A stretch of 64,000 bases of DNA, taken from NCBI GenBank assembly GCA_964632485.1, contig CAZWDO010000009.1:18065-82064 (forward strand). The letters run 5' to 3'. Made by a program: the position numbers and the translations under genes. Under the pieces are notes generated by a model, which ran no database searches, was not told where the DNA came from, and saw nothing but the letters and a program-made list of their open reading frames with translations. The DNA comes from CAZWDO01 sp964632485 [NCBI: uncultured bacterium] (lineage in GTDB: Bacteria > JAGOEH01). Shown here piece after piece: positions 1 through 9,506 of the stretch (positions are counted from its first letter, which is position 1; each line of letters opens with the position of its first letter).

Positions 1-801
1 GACATGGAATTCAGAAGATAGATGGTTGGCGGTCTGCACTCCGGGCATGTATTGCAGGGCGCGCATTACATCAGTTTCCCCCAGTGATGGCAAAACTTTG
101 ATGATCTTGGGTGATAAATTAGTCCGGCCTATATTAACGGCTTCCTTGGAAACCGCTACATCGCCATAGACGACTATTTCTTCTTCCTGGATTGTTATTT
201 CTTCGAGCCCGATCATCAGTTGCCGCTCTTTTTCATCCAGTTCCAGTGTCAGGATATAGGGCTGATAGCCAATAAAGGAAACAGATAATCTATACGAGCC
301 ATAAGGAACGCCCACAATGCGAAAGAATCCGTCGGCATCGGATATCGCTCCCCAACGGGTGTTTTTCAGGATAATGTTGGCAAAGGGTAGAGCTTCCCGG
401 GTTTTTAAATCGTAAATTTTGCCATGGATAGAACCCTTAGAATCCCGGGGAGGAGATATTGGAATGGGTGGGGCGTTTTTAGCGATCAATATCCATTGCT
501 GTTGGGAGATGATTTTCAATTCCAGGGGTAAAGGCTCTAACATCTCACGCAAGGCAGGGATCAGCAATTTGCTGCGGCATTGATAGCTTACATTTTGATC
601 CGCGACTAACTTCTCGGAAAACAATAACGGAATGTTGTGGCGAGTGATTATTTCCTTCAGCACGGCAGAGAGAGGATGGTCCTTATACTGCCAGTCGACT
701 TTGACCGTATCCCACTTTGTTGCCGGGGGCTGAGCATAAATCATCCATGTCACACGGATGATGCATAAGATAAGTATGAGAATTGGCTTACTGGTGCGCA
801 T
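1..801 (-). CDS. TonB-dependent outer membrane receptor, N-terminal part (cut by window edge)
   Basis: The reading frame stays open to the window edge, so only the first 267 residues are visible. A hydrophobic signal peptide (about residues 5-23) is followed by an STN domain (about 36-108), as in receptors that signal through an anti-sigma factor. Next come a carboxypeptidase-regulatory-like beta sandwich (about 123-200, with the typical SDADGFF segment) and the start of the plug domain (from about 207, with EEEIVVYGD and a MPGVQ segment). The start is supported by GGAGG five bases upstream. Such proteins import ligands across the outer membrane using TonB energy. The STN domain suggests transmembrane signalling, but no FecR/ECF sigma pair is seen beside it here; a FecR-like fold at 63.1 kb is far away. 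The ligand is unknown. Confidence 0.9.
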   Translation of the reverse strand, partial: MRTSKPILILILCIIRVTWMIYAQPPATKWDTVKVDWQYKDHPLSAVLKEIITRHNIPLLFSEKLVADQNVSYQCRSKLLIPALREMLEPLPLELKIISQQQWILIAKNAPPIPISPPRDSKGSIHGKIYDLKTREALPFANIILKNTRWGAISDADGFFRIVGVPYGSYRLSVSFIGYQPYILTLELDEKERQLMIGLEEITIQEEEIVVYGDVAVSKEAVNIGRTNLSPKIIKVLPSLGETDVMRALQYMPGVQTANHLSSEFHV

Positions 802-872
802 GTTGTCCTCCACGAGTTAAAGGTGTTGGTCATGACCTTTACTTCAATATACGCGTGAGGGAGAAAACACAC

Positions 873-2105
873 CTATGATTTTTTATGAATCAGGGAAGTT
901 AGAACGATATCATCTTCAATTTTAGAATTGGGATAAGATTTTCCGATGGTTTCATAAATTTGTTGGCAAGATACCAAAGGATTCTGAATCAGGATTTGCT
1001 GTATGATCTGGTTAATGTTTCCCACAGTGTTTTTAGTTTGAAAGTGGGTATAACTGTAAATCCCGTCGGAAAACAATAACAGCCGGTCTCCGGGATTAAA
1101 TGGAATTGAATCTTCCATAAACTGATAATCGGGGTCGATGCCTAAAAGCAGGTTGTTGGCTTGGAGGGAATAGATTTGCAGGTTTTGATAAAGAAGCGGA
1201 TACGGATTGCCTGCATTGGAAAAAGAGAGGAGATTTTTTTTCAGATCAATCAATGCGACTGTCACCGGGATAAGAAACCCTTCGAAAAGCATCCGCATAA
1301 TATGTTGATTGAGAGCGGTGAGAATGGCTGCCGGAGTTTGGAACTGGCGAATGATGTAGATCATAAACGCTTTGATCATCATGGTATATAAGGCTGCCGG
1401 AATTCCATGTCCGGTAACGTCGGCGATCACCACCAATAGCCGGTGTTCATCAAGGGGGATGAAATCGAAGAAATCGCCGCTGATGACATTGAGTGGATAA
1501 TAGAGATGTTCAGTGAGTAAATTGGGGAACGAAAAACTACGGGTTGGCAGGATTAAGCGTTGAACTGCCTCGCCTACTTTAAGTTCTTCCATGACATTTA
1601 ATTGAAATTTTTGGATTTCAGCGTACTGCTGTGAGAGTTTTTGGTTGAGAAGGTTCAATTCGTAATTGGCGGCGCTAAGCTGTTGGTTTTGTTCTTGAGT
1701 TTGCCGGGACAGCAGGGCCCGTTCGAGGTGAACCTTAACGCGCGCCAATAATGTATTTGGATAAAAAGGTTTGGAGATATAGTCTGCACCGCCAACATCA
1801 AATCCGCGTACCACGTCCTCAGGTTGATTGCGGGCAGTAATGAAAATAATGGGTATTTGACGGGTGATATCCTCGCTTTTGAGGTGTTGGCAAACCGTAT
1901 AACCGTCCATGTCCGGCATGTGGATATCCAGTAGTATCAGGTCAGGATGTTTGCTCATCGCCGCTTTAAGCGCCAATTTTCCGTTAGTTGCTGCGATGAT
2001 GTTGTAGCCGTCTTGTTTGAGGATTGTTCCTAATAAATTGATATTCTGGGGCATATCATCAACGATTAGGATGCGGATATCCTTCATTTTGTCGGGTGTT
2101 AGCAT
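873..2105 (-). CDS. Response regulator with PP2C/SpoIIE-type phosphatase output (RsbU-like)
   Basis: The 410-residue protein has a receiver domain at about 10-125 with acidic D16/D17, phosphoacceptor D60 (LLDIHMPDMDG), T90 and K112. A coiled-coil linker (about 130-180) leads to a SpoIIE-like PP2C serine phosphatase domain (about 195-405) with the metal-binding motifs SGDFFD (209-214) and ADVTGHG (228-234). By family knowledge such proteins dephosphorylate anti-anti-sigma (STAS) proteins and start partner-switching responses. No STAS or RsbW-like gene is nearby, so the target is unknown. It lies three bases downstream of the histidine kinase gene, so the two are almost certainly co-transcribed and form a cognate pair. 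An AAGGAG lies 12 bases before the first ATG; a second in-frame ATG at codon 7 is possible. Confidence 0.93.
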   Translation of the reverse strand: MLTPDKMKDIRILIVDDMPQNINLLGTILKQDGYNIIAATNGKLALKAAMSKHPDLILLDIHMPDMDGYTVCQHLKSEDITRQIPIIFITARNQPEDVVRGFDVGGADYISKPFYPNTLLARVKVHLERALLSRQTQEQNQQLSAANYELNLLNQKLSQQYAEIQKFQLNVMEELKVGEAVQRLILPTRSFSFPNLLTEHLYYPLNVISGDFFDFIPLDEHRLLVVIADVTGHGIPAALYTMMIKAFMIYIIRQFQTPAAILTALNQHIMRMLFEGFLIPVTVALIDLKKNLLSFSNAGNPYPLLYQNLQIYSLQANNLLLGIDPDYQFMEDSIPFNPGDRLLLFSDGIYSYTHFQTKNTVGNINQIIQQILIQNPLVSCQQIYETIGKSYPNSKIEDDIVLTSLIHKKS

Positions 2106-2108
2106 CTA

Positions 2109-4688
2109 TTACGTATTCTCCTTGATTATCGGCCGGATCAAATCAGGGAAAAGCTCAAACAGTTTTTGCATTTTATCGATTTGTAATTGGTTGGAGGCGG
2201 TATAAAGTTCTTGCGCATAGTGGTGAATATTTTTTTCTTCATATCGATCGCATAGTTGCATCAACATCATTGAAAATGCTTCAATTTCATCATTGAACAA
2301 AGTTTCCCGAATCGCTTCCCATTGTGGGTAGCATATTAGCAGGAGCTGATTGGAAAACTCCGGGGAATTAGTGGCGGAATTGGCGCTCAATGCGTTAAAT
2401 TTCTCTTCTGGATTAATGGCCAGAACTCCCTCCGGCATAGATTCGTTTGTGAGGTGGATATCATTATTCTCATAAAAGGATATTTTTGCGGCTTTAGTAA
2501 TGCGCACGGATGGAAGAAAAATACGGAATATGGATCCTTTGCGGAGTTCACTTTCTACTGAAATGGCGCCTCCCATCATTTCAGCCAGGCGTTTAGTAAT
2601 GGTTAAACCAAGGCCGGTCCCCCCGAAGTGCTGGTGATTCTGGTTGCGGTGTTGTTGAAAGGGTTTGAAAATCAAATCGAGTTGATCCGCTTCTATACCG
2701 ATACCTGTATCATGAATCGCGATGTGAAGCTGGCAGGTCAATTCCTGCTGATTGATAGCATCAGGTTTGATTTCAATCGTTATCCCTCCGCTGATGGTGA
2801 ATTTTATTGCATTGCCCACTAAATTAAATAGTATTTGCCGGATTCGTGTTTCATCCAGCGCCAGCCATTCCGGCAGATTGTGAGCGATTCGTTCTTTCAG
2901 ATAGATTTTTTTCTCGTGAGCTTTCAGGCTGAATATCTGAATGATTTCAGTTACGACGACCTGTAGATTAACCGGTTCGATATTTAAAGGCAGCCGATCG
3001 GCTTCTATTTTGGAAAGATCTAAAATATCGGTGATAATCCGTAGCAGGCTGTTGCCGCTGAGCTGAATTCCCTTTAAGAACTGAACTGCTTGCGGGTCAT
3101 CAAGATATTGGTTTAAAATTTCACTATATCCAATAATGGCGTTAAGCGGTGTGCGAATTTCATGGCTAATGTTAGCCAGGAATTCGCTTTTGACTTTACT
3201 GGCGGTCTCAGCGATTTCCTTTGCTTCGAAGAGTTCCTGCTGTTGCTGCTGAATTGCTTCATTTTGAGCTAATAATTCTTTGTTAATGCGCCATCTGGAA
3301 TGATTTAACCGGAATAAAACGATCATAAAAATGATCAGACTGGAAAGGATCGCGGCTGAAAAGTAAAGGTAGAGTTTTTGTTTTTGCATAATTGCCGCAT
3401 TCTCTTTCAGAATGAGATCGCGAATTTTTAATTCTTGTCTGGCTTTTTCCGTGTCCCACGCCATTTCCATCTGGATTATCTGTTGTCGATTCTCGAGATT
3501 GATCAGACTGTCTCTCATTATGATATATTGTTTGTACTGTTCGAAAGCTTCATGCAGTGATCCCTTTTTTTCTAAAATTTGGGAACGGGTTAATAAGTTG
3601 TCACGAGTGATTTCCCTCCACTGATTGGCTGTAGATAGTTCCAGGCTCTGATCGATCATTGTCAAAGCTTGAGTGATATTGTTTTTTTTGAGTTGTAATT
3701 GACCATACCGACTTAATGTTTGGCATTTGAACATCGGCAGTTGATCCCGATCAGCAAGAATGAGAGAGTTTTGATAAAGATTTTCTGCTTTATCGAACCG
3801 GTTTTGAAGTTCAAACACTTCGGCCATCAAGTTGGAAACTTCAATGATACTGCCGATTTCATTGATACGAATGTTTATGGTTTTGGCTTTGTCAAAATAA
3901 AACAGCGAGGAGTCAAATATTCCGGCATCCTTGAATATTTCACCGGTAACGCCAAACGCATAGGCAATCGATTTAGATTGTTCATTGTGATCGGCGTTTT
4001 TAATCGCCTCCCGGGCATATTTTAATGCCAATTGGGTGTTGCTTAATTTTTGATGAACCCGGGCAATATTAGCCAGAACCAGGGAGCTTGCGCCTTTTTT
4101 ATTGTAATTTAGCGATTTGAAATAATAATTGAGGGCCTGATCATACCGTCCCCATTGGAAATAAATGACTCCCACATTGTTAGCTGTAATAGATATCCGA
4201 TTTGAATCGTTCATTGCCTCGGATAGCTCCAGGCTTTTCCCGAACAGATCAATCGCATAAGCGAACTGATTGGCCCTCCAAAAATTTAATCCGACCTGAT
4301 TATAGGAACGAGAGAGTTGTATAGAATCGCCGCTCTCTTCCCATAAATCCAGCGCTCGTTGATGATAGATTATAGCGGTATCATTTTTTTGCTGATAATC
4401 ATAGACATCGCCAATATAATCCAGCGCTTTGGCCTGCATGTTGCCAGAACGAAAGCTTTCAGCAATTTCCAGCGCTAATTGCGCGTATGCCAGCGCGGTC
4501 AGTGGCTCGAGTCTGTTATATCGTTCGCTTTTTGCCAGTAAACTGTCCATACGGATAGTATCATTGCGGATATCTGCAAGCGAATCAAAACCAATTTGAG
4601 CAACTGTAATCTGAATGGCGAAGCTGAAAATAATCAGACTTATCAAGACCAGCATTAAAATTTTCAAGTATCGTGGCTTTTTTTTCAT
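2109..4688 (-). CDS. TPR-containing membrane sensor histidine kinase
   Basis: The 859-residue protein starts with a hydrophobic segment (10-30) and a periplasmic region of tandem tetratricopeptide repeats (about 60-395). One transmembrane helix (about 438-459) and a coiled coil (465-500) follow. The HisKA domain has phospho-acceptor H509 ([17 protein letters not shown]) and the HATPase_c domain has N626, DTGIGIE (660-666) and GGTGLGLT (689-696). There is no receiver domain on the kinase; the partner receiver is the next gene. The last ~100 residues form a helical module seen at the end of many Bacteroidota kinases, and its role is not established. Architecture is that of TPR kinases thought to sense extracytoplasmic or stress cues. 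The signal is unknown. The start sits six bases after a promoter -10 box (see separate entry). Confidence 0.93.
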   Translation of the reverse strand: MKKKPRYLKILMLVLISLIIFSFAIQITVAQIGFDSLADIRNDTIRMDSLLAKSERYNRLEPLTALAYAQLALEIAESFRSGNMQAKALDYIGDVYDYQQKNDTAIIYHQRALDLWEESGDSIQLSRSYNQVGLNFWRANQFAYAIDLFGKSLELSEAMNDSNRISITANNVGVIYFQWGRYDQALNYYFKSLNYNKKGASSLVLANIARVHQKLSNTQLALKYAREAIKNADHNEQSKSIAYAFGVTGEIFKDAGIFDSSLFYFDKAKTINIRINEIGSIIEVSNLMAEVFELQNRFDKAENLYQNSLILADRDQLPMFKCQTLSRYGQLQLKKNNITQALTMIDQSLELSTANQWREITRDNLLTRSQILEKKGSLHEAFEQYKQYIIMRDSLINLENRQQIIQMEMAWDTEKARQELKIRDLILKENAAIMQKQKLYLYFSAAILSSLIIFMIVLFRLNHSRWRINKELLAQNEAIQQQQQELFEAKEIAETASKVKSEFLANISHEIRTPLNAIIGYSEILNQYLDDPQAVQFLKGIQLSGNSLLRIITDILDLSKIEADRLPLNIEPVNLQVVVTEIIQIFSLKAHEKKIYLKERIAHNLPEWLALDETRIRQILFNLVGNAIKFTISGGITIEIKPDAINQQELTCQLHIAIHDTGIGIEADQLDLIFKPFQQHRNQNHQHFGGTGLGLTITKRLAEMMGGAISVESELRKGSIFRIFLPSVRITKAAKISFYENNDIHLTNESMPEGVLAINPEEKFNALSANSATNSPEFSNQLLLICYPQWEAIRETLFNDEIEAFSMMLMQLCDRYEEKNIHHYAQELYTASNQLQIDKMQKLFELFPDLIRPIIKENT

Positions 4689-4694
4689 ATCCTC

Positions 4695-4722
4695 AATATA
4701 ACTTATTTTTATTTCGAGTCAA
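4695..4722 (-). promoter_or_regulatory. Sigma-70-type promoter of the kinase/response-regulator operon
   Basis: On the minus strand, TTGACT (4717-4722) is separated by 16 bases from TATATT (4695-4700). Only six bases lie between the -10 box and the ATG of the kinase, so transcription is predicted to begin at or next to the start codon, giving a leaderless or near-leaderless mRNA. The six bases read GAGGAT and would not be in the transcript if initiation occurs at the normal distance. Confidence 0.6.
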
Positions 4723-4902
4723 GTTATTTTATCAATAAGACCCAATATTCAGAAAATCGATAAGTTATTATAAAAAAATGATTATTTTTAATGTCAACGT
4801 ATTTGGATTCCTCTTGTTACTGAGTGATTTTATGTTTATCAGACGTCAGTAAAGATATTTAGGATTGTTTCCTAGAAAAATGCAGGATATGAAAATATAA
4901 AC

Positions 4903-4931
4903 TTGACATGTTGAAGTACAATGATTATATT
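4903..4931 (+). promoter_or_regulatory. Promoter of the leuS-nifU-nifS-lon-phoH operon
   Basis: A perfect TTGACA (4903-4908) is followed after exactly 17 bases by TATATT (4926-4931). It is the only strong promoter seen upstream of five tightly packed genes, with a predicted leader of about 85 bases before leuS. Confidence 0.75.
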
Positions 4932-5023
4932 AGGTTCAACTAACTGGAACTGAGAATAAATTTTCGTCAGTCCCTATATATTATCATTATAATTGAAAAT
5001 AGATTTGTTTCAAGGAGATCCGT

Positions 5024-7447
5024 ATGAGAGAGTATGATTTTTCCGAACTGGAACCTCGCTGGCGCAGATATTGGGAAGAACAGGGTACATATCGGGCCCG
5101 ACTGGAGGAAAGCGAGCGGAAACTATATTGTCTGGTAATGTTTAGTTATCCGAGTGGGGATAAGCTGCATATTGGACACTGGTACAATTTCGGACCGACG
5201 GATACGTGGGCTCGGTTTAAGCGTTTACAGGGATATAATGTATTTGAACCGATGGGATTTGATGCTTTTGGCCTTCCGGCAGAAAATTATGCCGTGAAAA
5301 CGGGTATTCATCCCTCCATCAGCACGGCGAGTAATATTGGCTTCATTCGTCAGCAGCTCAGGGAAATGGGAGCGATGTATGATTGGGAATACGAGGTGGA
5401 TACGAGTCACCCGGATTATTATAAATGGACGCAATGGATTTTTTTACAATTATATAAAAATGGTTTGGCCTACAAACGGAAAGCTCCGGTCAACTGGTGT
5501 CCCTCCTGCATGACCGTTTTAGCCAATGAGCAGGTTAAGGATGGCGAGTGCGAACGATGTAGCGCGATTGTGGTTCAGAAAGATCTGGAGCAGTGGTTTT
5601 TTAAAACCACTGATTACGCGGACCGCTTACTGGAAGGTTTGGAGCGCATACAATGGCCGGAGAAAACCAAAATTATGCAGCGCAATTGGATCGGTAAGAG
5701 TTATGGCGCTGAAATTGATTTTGACGTTGCCGGGCAACAGCATACGACGATCCGGGTATTCACGACCCGGCCGGACACTCTGATGGGCGTGACCTATGTC
5801 GTCCTGGCGCCGGAACATCCTCTGGTAGCGTTGTTAATGACGCCGGCGCAAAGAGATGCGGTTTTGCAGTATCAGGAATCGGTTCGGCGTATGAATGAAA
5901 TTGAGCGTGTCAGCGCTGAAAAAGAGAAAACCGGCGTTTTTTTGGGCGCTTTTGCGATTCACCCGATCAGTGGAGAGAAAGTGCCCATCTGGATCGCTGA
6001 TTATGTCTTGGCGTCCTATGGTACCGGAGCGGTAATGGCGGTTCCGGCCCATGATACCCGTGATTATGAATTTGCGCAAAAATTTAGTTTGCCCATCAAG
6101 ATCGTGATTATGCCCGAACAAGGAGAAGCGCCTTCTAACGAGGCGTTTACACAATATGGAGTTATGCGCGAATCAGGGAGATTCGATGGATTGAGCTCCG
6201 CGGAAGGGATTCGTCAGGTTGCCCAACATCTTGAAGAGATCGGCAAGGGCAAAGCCGCGATTACATACCGATTGCGCGACTGGCTGGTGAGCCGGCAACG
6301 CTATTGGGGCGCGCCTATTCCAATTATATATTGCGAGCATTGCGGCGCTCTCCCTGTACCCGAGGACCAACTGCCGGTTCGTTTACCCGAAGATGTGGAT
6401 TTTAGACCCAAAGGGCAATCCCCGCTCGCCACTTCTGAAAGCTTTCTCCATACTGTCTGTCCGCAATGCGGAGGGCCAGCCCAACGCGAAGTTGATACCA
6501 TGGATACCTTTGTCTGTTCTTCCTGGTATTATTTGCGCTATGTGAATCCGCGGTTGGCGGATAAAGCCTTTGATTCCGAAATGGTCAACCGCTGGCTGCC
6601 TGTGGACCAGTATGTCGGTGGCGCGGAACACGCGTGTATGCATCTCTTGTATGCGCGTTTTTTTACTAAAGTTTTGTATGATCTGAAATATTTAAATTTT
6701 GATGAACCATTCACATCCCTGGTTCATCAGGGAACAATTACTCGCAATGGCGCTAAAATGTCAAAATCACGAGGCAATGTGGTCAACCCCGATGATTATA
6801 TCCGGCAGTATGGCTCCGACACTTTCCGCTGCTATATGATGTTTATGGGGTCTTATGAAGATGGAGGGGACTGGGATGATTCCGGCCTCCAGGGCGTTCA
6901 CCGCTTTGTCCAGCGAGTCTGGCGACTGGCGATGGGGAATGATGCGACCGGAATAGTGGTACAGGACGATAATTTGACTCGTAAATTGCACCAGACCATA
7001 AAAAAAGTGGGCGAGGATGTTGAAAAATTTCATTTTAATACGGCCATTGCCGCTTTGATGGAAATGGTGAATGCCTGCTATGCCTGGTTGGATAAGCATA
7101 AAAACGGCAATCTGAGCGAATATTTGCGCCCCCTGGTCTTGTTGGTTGCGCCTTTTGCCCCTCATCTGGCAGAGGAATTGTGGCGGGAACTGGGCGGCAA
7201 ACCTTCACTTTTCACAACGGCCTGCTGGCCTGAGTACAATCCCGCGCTGCTTCTTGAAGATATGATCACCGTTGTTGTTCAGGTCAACGGAAAATTGCGG
7301 GGAAAACTGGAAGTGTCCCGCGATATTGAGGACCATGAGATTAAGGAAATGGCGCTTCAGGAACCTAATGTAGTTAAATATATAAACGGGAAAACGGCGA
7401 AAAAAATCGTCTATGTTCCTCAAAAGCTGGTGAGTATTGTCGTCTAA
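5024..7447 (+). CDS. leuS: Leucyl-tRNA synthetase
   Basis: This class Ia aminoacyl-tRNA synthetase charges tRNA-Leu with leucine in the cytoplasm. The 807-residue length is normal for the bacterial enzyme. The HIGH signature is HIGH-like at 49-52 (LHIGHW) and the KMSKS loop is at 578-582 (GAKMSKSRGN). A CP1 editing domain lies between about 220 and 420, with the threonine-rich TTRPDT segment. Paired cysteines (CPSC, CERC) mark a zinc-binding insertion near 160-180. AAGGAG precedes the ATG. It is the first gene of an operon with iron-sulfur assembly and proteolysis genes; nifU starts 17 bases after its stop. Confidence 0.98.
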   Translation: MREYDFSELEPRWRRYWEEQGTYRARLEESERKLYCLVMFSYPSGDKLHIGHWYNFGPTDTWARFKRLQGYNVFEPMGFDAFGLPAENYAVKTGIHPSISTASNIGFIRQQLREMGAMYDWEYEVDTSHPDYYKWTQWIFLQLYKNGLAYKRKAPVNWCPSCMTVLANEQVKDGECERCSAIVVQKDLEQWFFKTTDYADRLLEGLERIQWPEKTKIMQRNWIGKSYGAEIDFDVAGQQHTTIRVFTTRPDTLMGVTYVVLAPEHPLVALLMTPAQRDAVLQYQESVRRMNEIERVSAEKEKTGVFLGAFAIHPISGEKVPIWIADYVLASYGTGAVMAVPAHDTRDYEFAQKFSLPIKIVIMPEQGEAPSNEAFTQYGVMRESGRFDGLSSAEGIRQVAQHLEEIGKGKAAITYRLRDWLVSRQRYWGAPIPIIYCEHCGALPVPEDQLPVRLPEDVDFRPKGQSPLATSESFLHTVCPQCGGPAQREVDTMDTFVCSSWYYLRYVNPRLADKAFDSEMVNRWLPVDQYVGGAEHACMHLLYARFFTKVLYDLKYLNFDEPFTSLVHQGTITRNGAKMSKSRGNVVNPDDYIRQYGSDTFRCYMMFMGSYEDGGDWDDSGLQGVHRFVQRVWRLAMGNDATGIVVQDDNLTRKLHQTIKKVGEDVEKFHFNTAIAALMEMVNACYAWLDKHKNGNLSEYLRPLVLLVAPFAPHLAEELWRELGGKPSLFTTACWPEYNPALLLEDMITVVVQVNGKLRGKLEVSRDIEDHEIKEMALQEPNVVKYINGKTAKKIVYVPQKLVSIVV

Positions 7448-7464
7448 TTTCAAAGGAGTTTCCC

Positions 7465-8331
7465 ATGTGGGACTATACGGATAAAGTCAAAGAGTATTAT
7501 CTTCATCCGCGCAATGTGGGTGAAGTCGAAGATGCCGATGTGGTCGCGGAAGTAGGTTCCCTGGTATGCGGCGATGCCCTGAAATTGAGCATCAAACTGG
7601 ATGAGTCGAAGACGCGGATTGTTGATGCAAAGTTCAAGACCTTTGGCTGTGGCAGCGCGATTGCTTCCAGTTCGGTACTAACTGAACTTATTAAAGGAAA
7701 AACCATCGATGAAGCGTTGAAAATTACGAACAAGGATATTGCCGATTTTTTAGGCGGCTTGCCTGATGAAAAGATGCATTGCTCCGTGATGGCCGAAGAG
7801 GCATTGGAAATGGCAGTAAAAAAATTGAGAGGTGAATCCATAGAGAGTCATGATGAAACGATGGATCATCATAGCCGGCTGGTCTGCAAATGTTTTGGTG
7901 TGACTGAGCATAAAATCCTGAAAGCTATCGAAGAAAACGAGCTGAAAACGGTGGATGAAGTCACTCATTATACAAAGGCCGGTGGGGCCTGCGGAAAATG
8001 CAAAGATGATATCCAGATCATTATCGATCATTATTGGCGCGATCAAACAAATGTAACCCCGGCGCCTCCCCCTCGCCGGCTATCGAACTTGCAAAAGATC
8101 AATTTGATCCAAAAAGTGATTGCTGATGAAATTGGGCCTGCGGTTAAACAGGATGGCGGGCATGTCGAAATAATTGACATCGTTCTCCCCAAAGTCATTA
8201 TTTCCCTCACCGGTACCTGCAGTTCGTGCCCGGTCAGTTCTTTTACCGTGGATAATTTGAAGCGAATCCTCTCGGACCGGTTGGATGAATCCATCGAAGT
8301 GGAATTGGAATCATCAGGAAGGACAGGGTAA
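7465..8331 (+). CDS. nifU: Iron-sulfur cluster scaffold NifU (full three-domain form)
   Basis: All three domains of full-length NifU are present in 288 residues. The N-terminal IscU-like scaffold has C35, D37, C62 and C106. The central BFD-like domain binds a permanent [2Fe-2S] cluster through C141, C143, C176 and C179. The C-terminal Nfu domain has the CSSC motif (C252, C255). The protein assembles Fe-S clusters from sulfur supplied by the cysteine desulfurase encoded next, whose ATG overlaps this stop codon by one base (TAATG). AAAGGAG precedes the start. No nitrogenase genes are in view, so a general Fe-S assembly role is more likely than nitrogen fixation. Client enzymes such as RimO and KamA are encoded in this window. 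Confidence 0.96.
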   Translation: MWDYTDKVKEYYLHPRNVGEVEDADVVAEVGSLVCGDALKLSIKLDESKTRIVDAKFKTFGCGSAIASSSVLTELIKGKTIDEALKITNKDIADFLGGLPDEKMHCSVMAEEALEMAVKKLRGESIESHDETMDHHSRLVCKCFGVTEHKILKAIEENELKTVDEVTHYTKAGGACGKCKDDIQIIIDHYWRDQTNVTPAPPPRRLSNLQKINLIQKVIADEIGPAVKQDGGHVEIIDIVLPKVIISLTGTCSSCPVSSFTVDNLKRILSDRLDESIEVELESSGRTG

Positions 8332-9488
8332 TGAATTTGATCTATTTTGACAACAACGCTACAACATCAGTTGACCCTCAGGTTGTGGAAGCGATGATCC
8401 CTTTTTTGAAAGATCAATATGGCAACCCGTCCTCTATCCATCGTTTTGGCGGCCAGGTACGGAAATATATTGAGCAGGCGCGTGAAGCAGTGGCGCAATT
8501 GCTGGGGGCTTTTGCGGATGAGATTATTTTTACCAGTTGCGGAACGGAAAGTGATAACAGCGCGTTTTTCAGCGCCATCAATTCTGCTCCCGAAAATAAA
8601 CGTTTGATCACAACTCAAGTCGAGCATCCCGCCGTGCTGAATCCAGCGCAATACTATGAAAAGAAAGGGTATGATGTCCAATATATTGGTGTCGATCGTC
8701 AGGGGCATCTGAATCTTGATGACCTGAAAAAAGCGTTGAATGAGCGAGCGGCGCTGGTTAGCGTTATGTGGGCCAATAATGAATCGGGGATGATTTTTCC
8801 CGTTGAGACAATAGCGCAATGGTGCCGGGAACGGGGCATTCTGTTTCATAGTGATGCGGTTCAAGTCGCCGGTAAGATGAAGATAAATGCGCATGAAGGC
8901 GGGATGGATTATCTCTCAATTTCGGGACATAAATTACATGCTCCGAAAGGTGTGGGCGCATTGTACGCGCGCCGTGGCGCCCCTATGGCCCCCTTTATAA
9001 TCGGCGGCCATCAGGAACACGGTTTACGTGGCGGAACTGAAGCGGTTCCTCATATTGTCGCCCTGGGAAAAGCCGCAGAATTGGCTCTTTCCCATCTGGA
9101 AGCTGAACAAATTCTGGTTAAAAAGCTGCGTGATCATTTAGAATCCAGGATTTTGAACGAAATACCGAAAAGCTATTTAAACGGCGATCCGCTGCAAAGG
9201 CTCGCCAATACCACCAATATCAGCTTTGAAGGCGTGGAAGGTGAAGCAATTCTTTTATTGCTTGATGAAAAGGGGATTTGCGCGTCTTCCGGTTCTGCGT
9301 GCACAACCGGATCACTTGAACCATCACATGTATTACGAGCTATGCAAGTCCCATATACTATCATTCATGGGTCATTGCGACTGAGTCTCTCATATCTCAA
9401 TACAATTGATGAAGTGAACGAAGTGGTGGAGCAGTTGAAAGAGATAATCCACCATTTGCGGACGCTGTCCCCCTATTGGCAGGAATGA
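8331..9488 (+). CDS. nifS: Cysteine desulfurase (NifS/IscS family)
   Basis: This PLP enzyme converts cysteine to alanine and delivers persulfide sulfur to NifU. The 385-residue fold-type I aminotransferase has H99 (VEHPAV), D175 and Q178 near the cofactor, Schiff-base lysine K201 (SGHKLHAPKG), and catalytic C324 in the loop SSGSACTTGS. The short loop fits the NifS/IscS class rather than SufS. It is translationally coupled to nifU through a one-base overlap, and lon starts 18 bases downstream. The choice of the name nifS over iscS rests on pairing with a full-length NifU. Confidence 0.96.
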   Translation: MNLIYFDNNATTSVDPQVVEAMIPFLKDQYGNPSSIHRFGGQVRKYIEQAREAVAQLLGAFADEIIFTSCGTESDNSAFFSAINSAPENKRLITTQVEHPAVLNPAQYYEKKGYDVQYIGVDRQGHLNLDDLKKALNERAALVSVMWANNESGMIFPVETIAQWCRERGILFHSDAVQVAGKMKINAHEGGMDYLSISGHKLHAPKGVGALYARRGAPMAPFIIGGHQEHGLRGGTEAVPHIVALGKAAELALSHLEAEQILVKKLRDHLESRILNEIPKSYLNGDPLQRLANTTNISFEGVEGEAILLLLDEKGICASSGSACTTGSLEPSHVLRAMQVPYTIIHGSLRLSLSYLNTIDEVNEVVEQLKEIIHHLRTLSPYWQE

Positions 9489-9506
9489 TTTTTTAAGGAG
9501 GACATA

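Larger units (their letters stand above)
4689..5023. other. Divergent intergenic region upstream of leuS
   Basis: This 335-base AT-rich gap separates two divergent operons. It contains the kinase promoter at its left end and the leuS promoter at 4903-4931. The ~85-base leuS leader has a small GTTC/GAAC hairpin possibility near 4935-4955 but no T-box signature. No gene is seen in the remaining sequence. Confidence 0.7.

Noticed and set aside
4932-5023. T-box or other amino-acid riboswitch upstream of leuS
   Set aside because: No specifier loop, T-box bulge or antiterminator pairing could be found.
7465-9488. NifU/NifS as evidence of nitrogen fixation
   Set aside because: No nif structural or regulatory genes are visible; this pair is used as a general Fe-S assembly system in several phyla.
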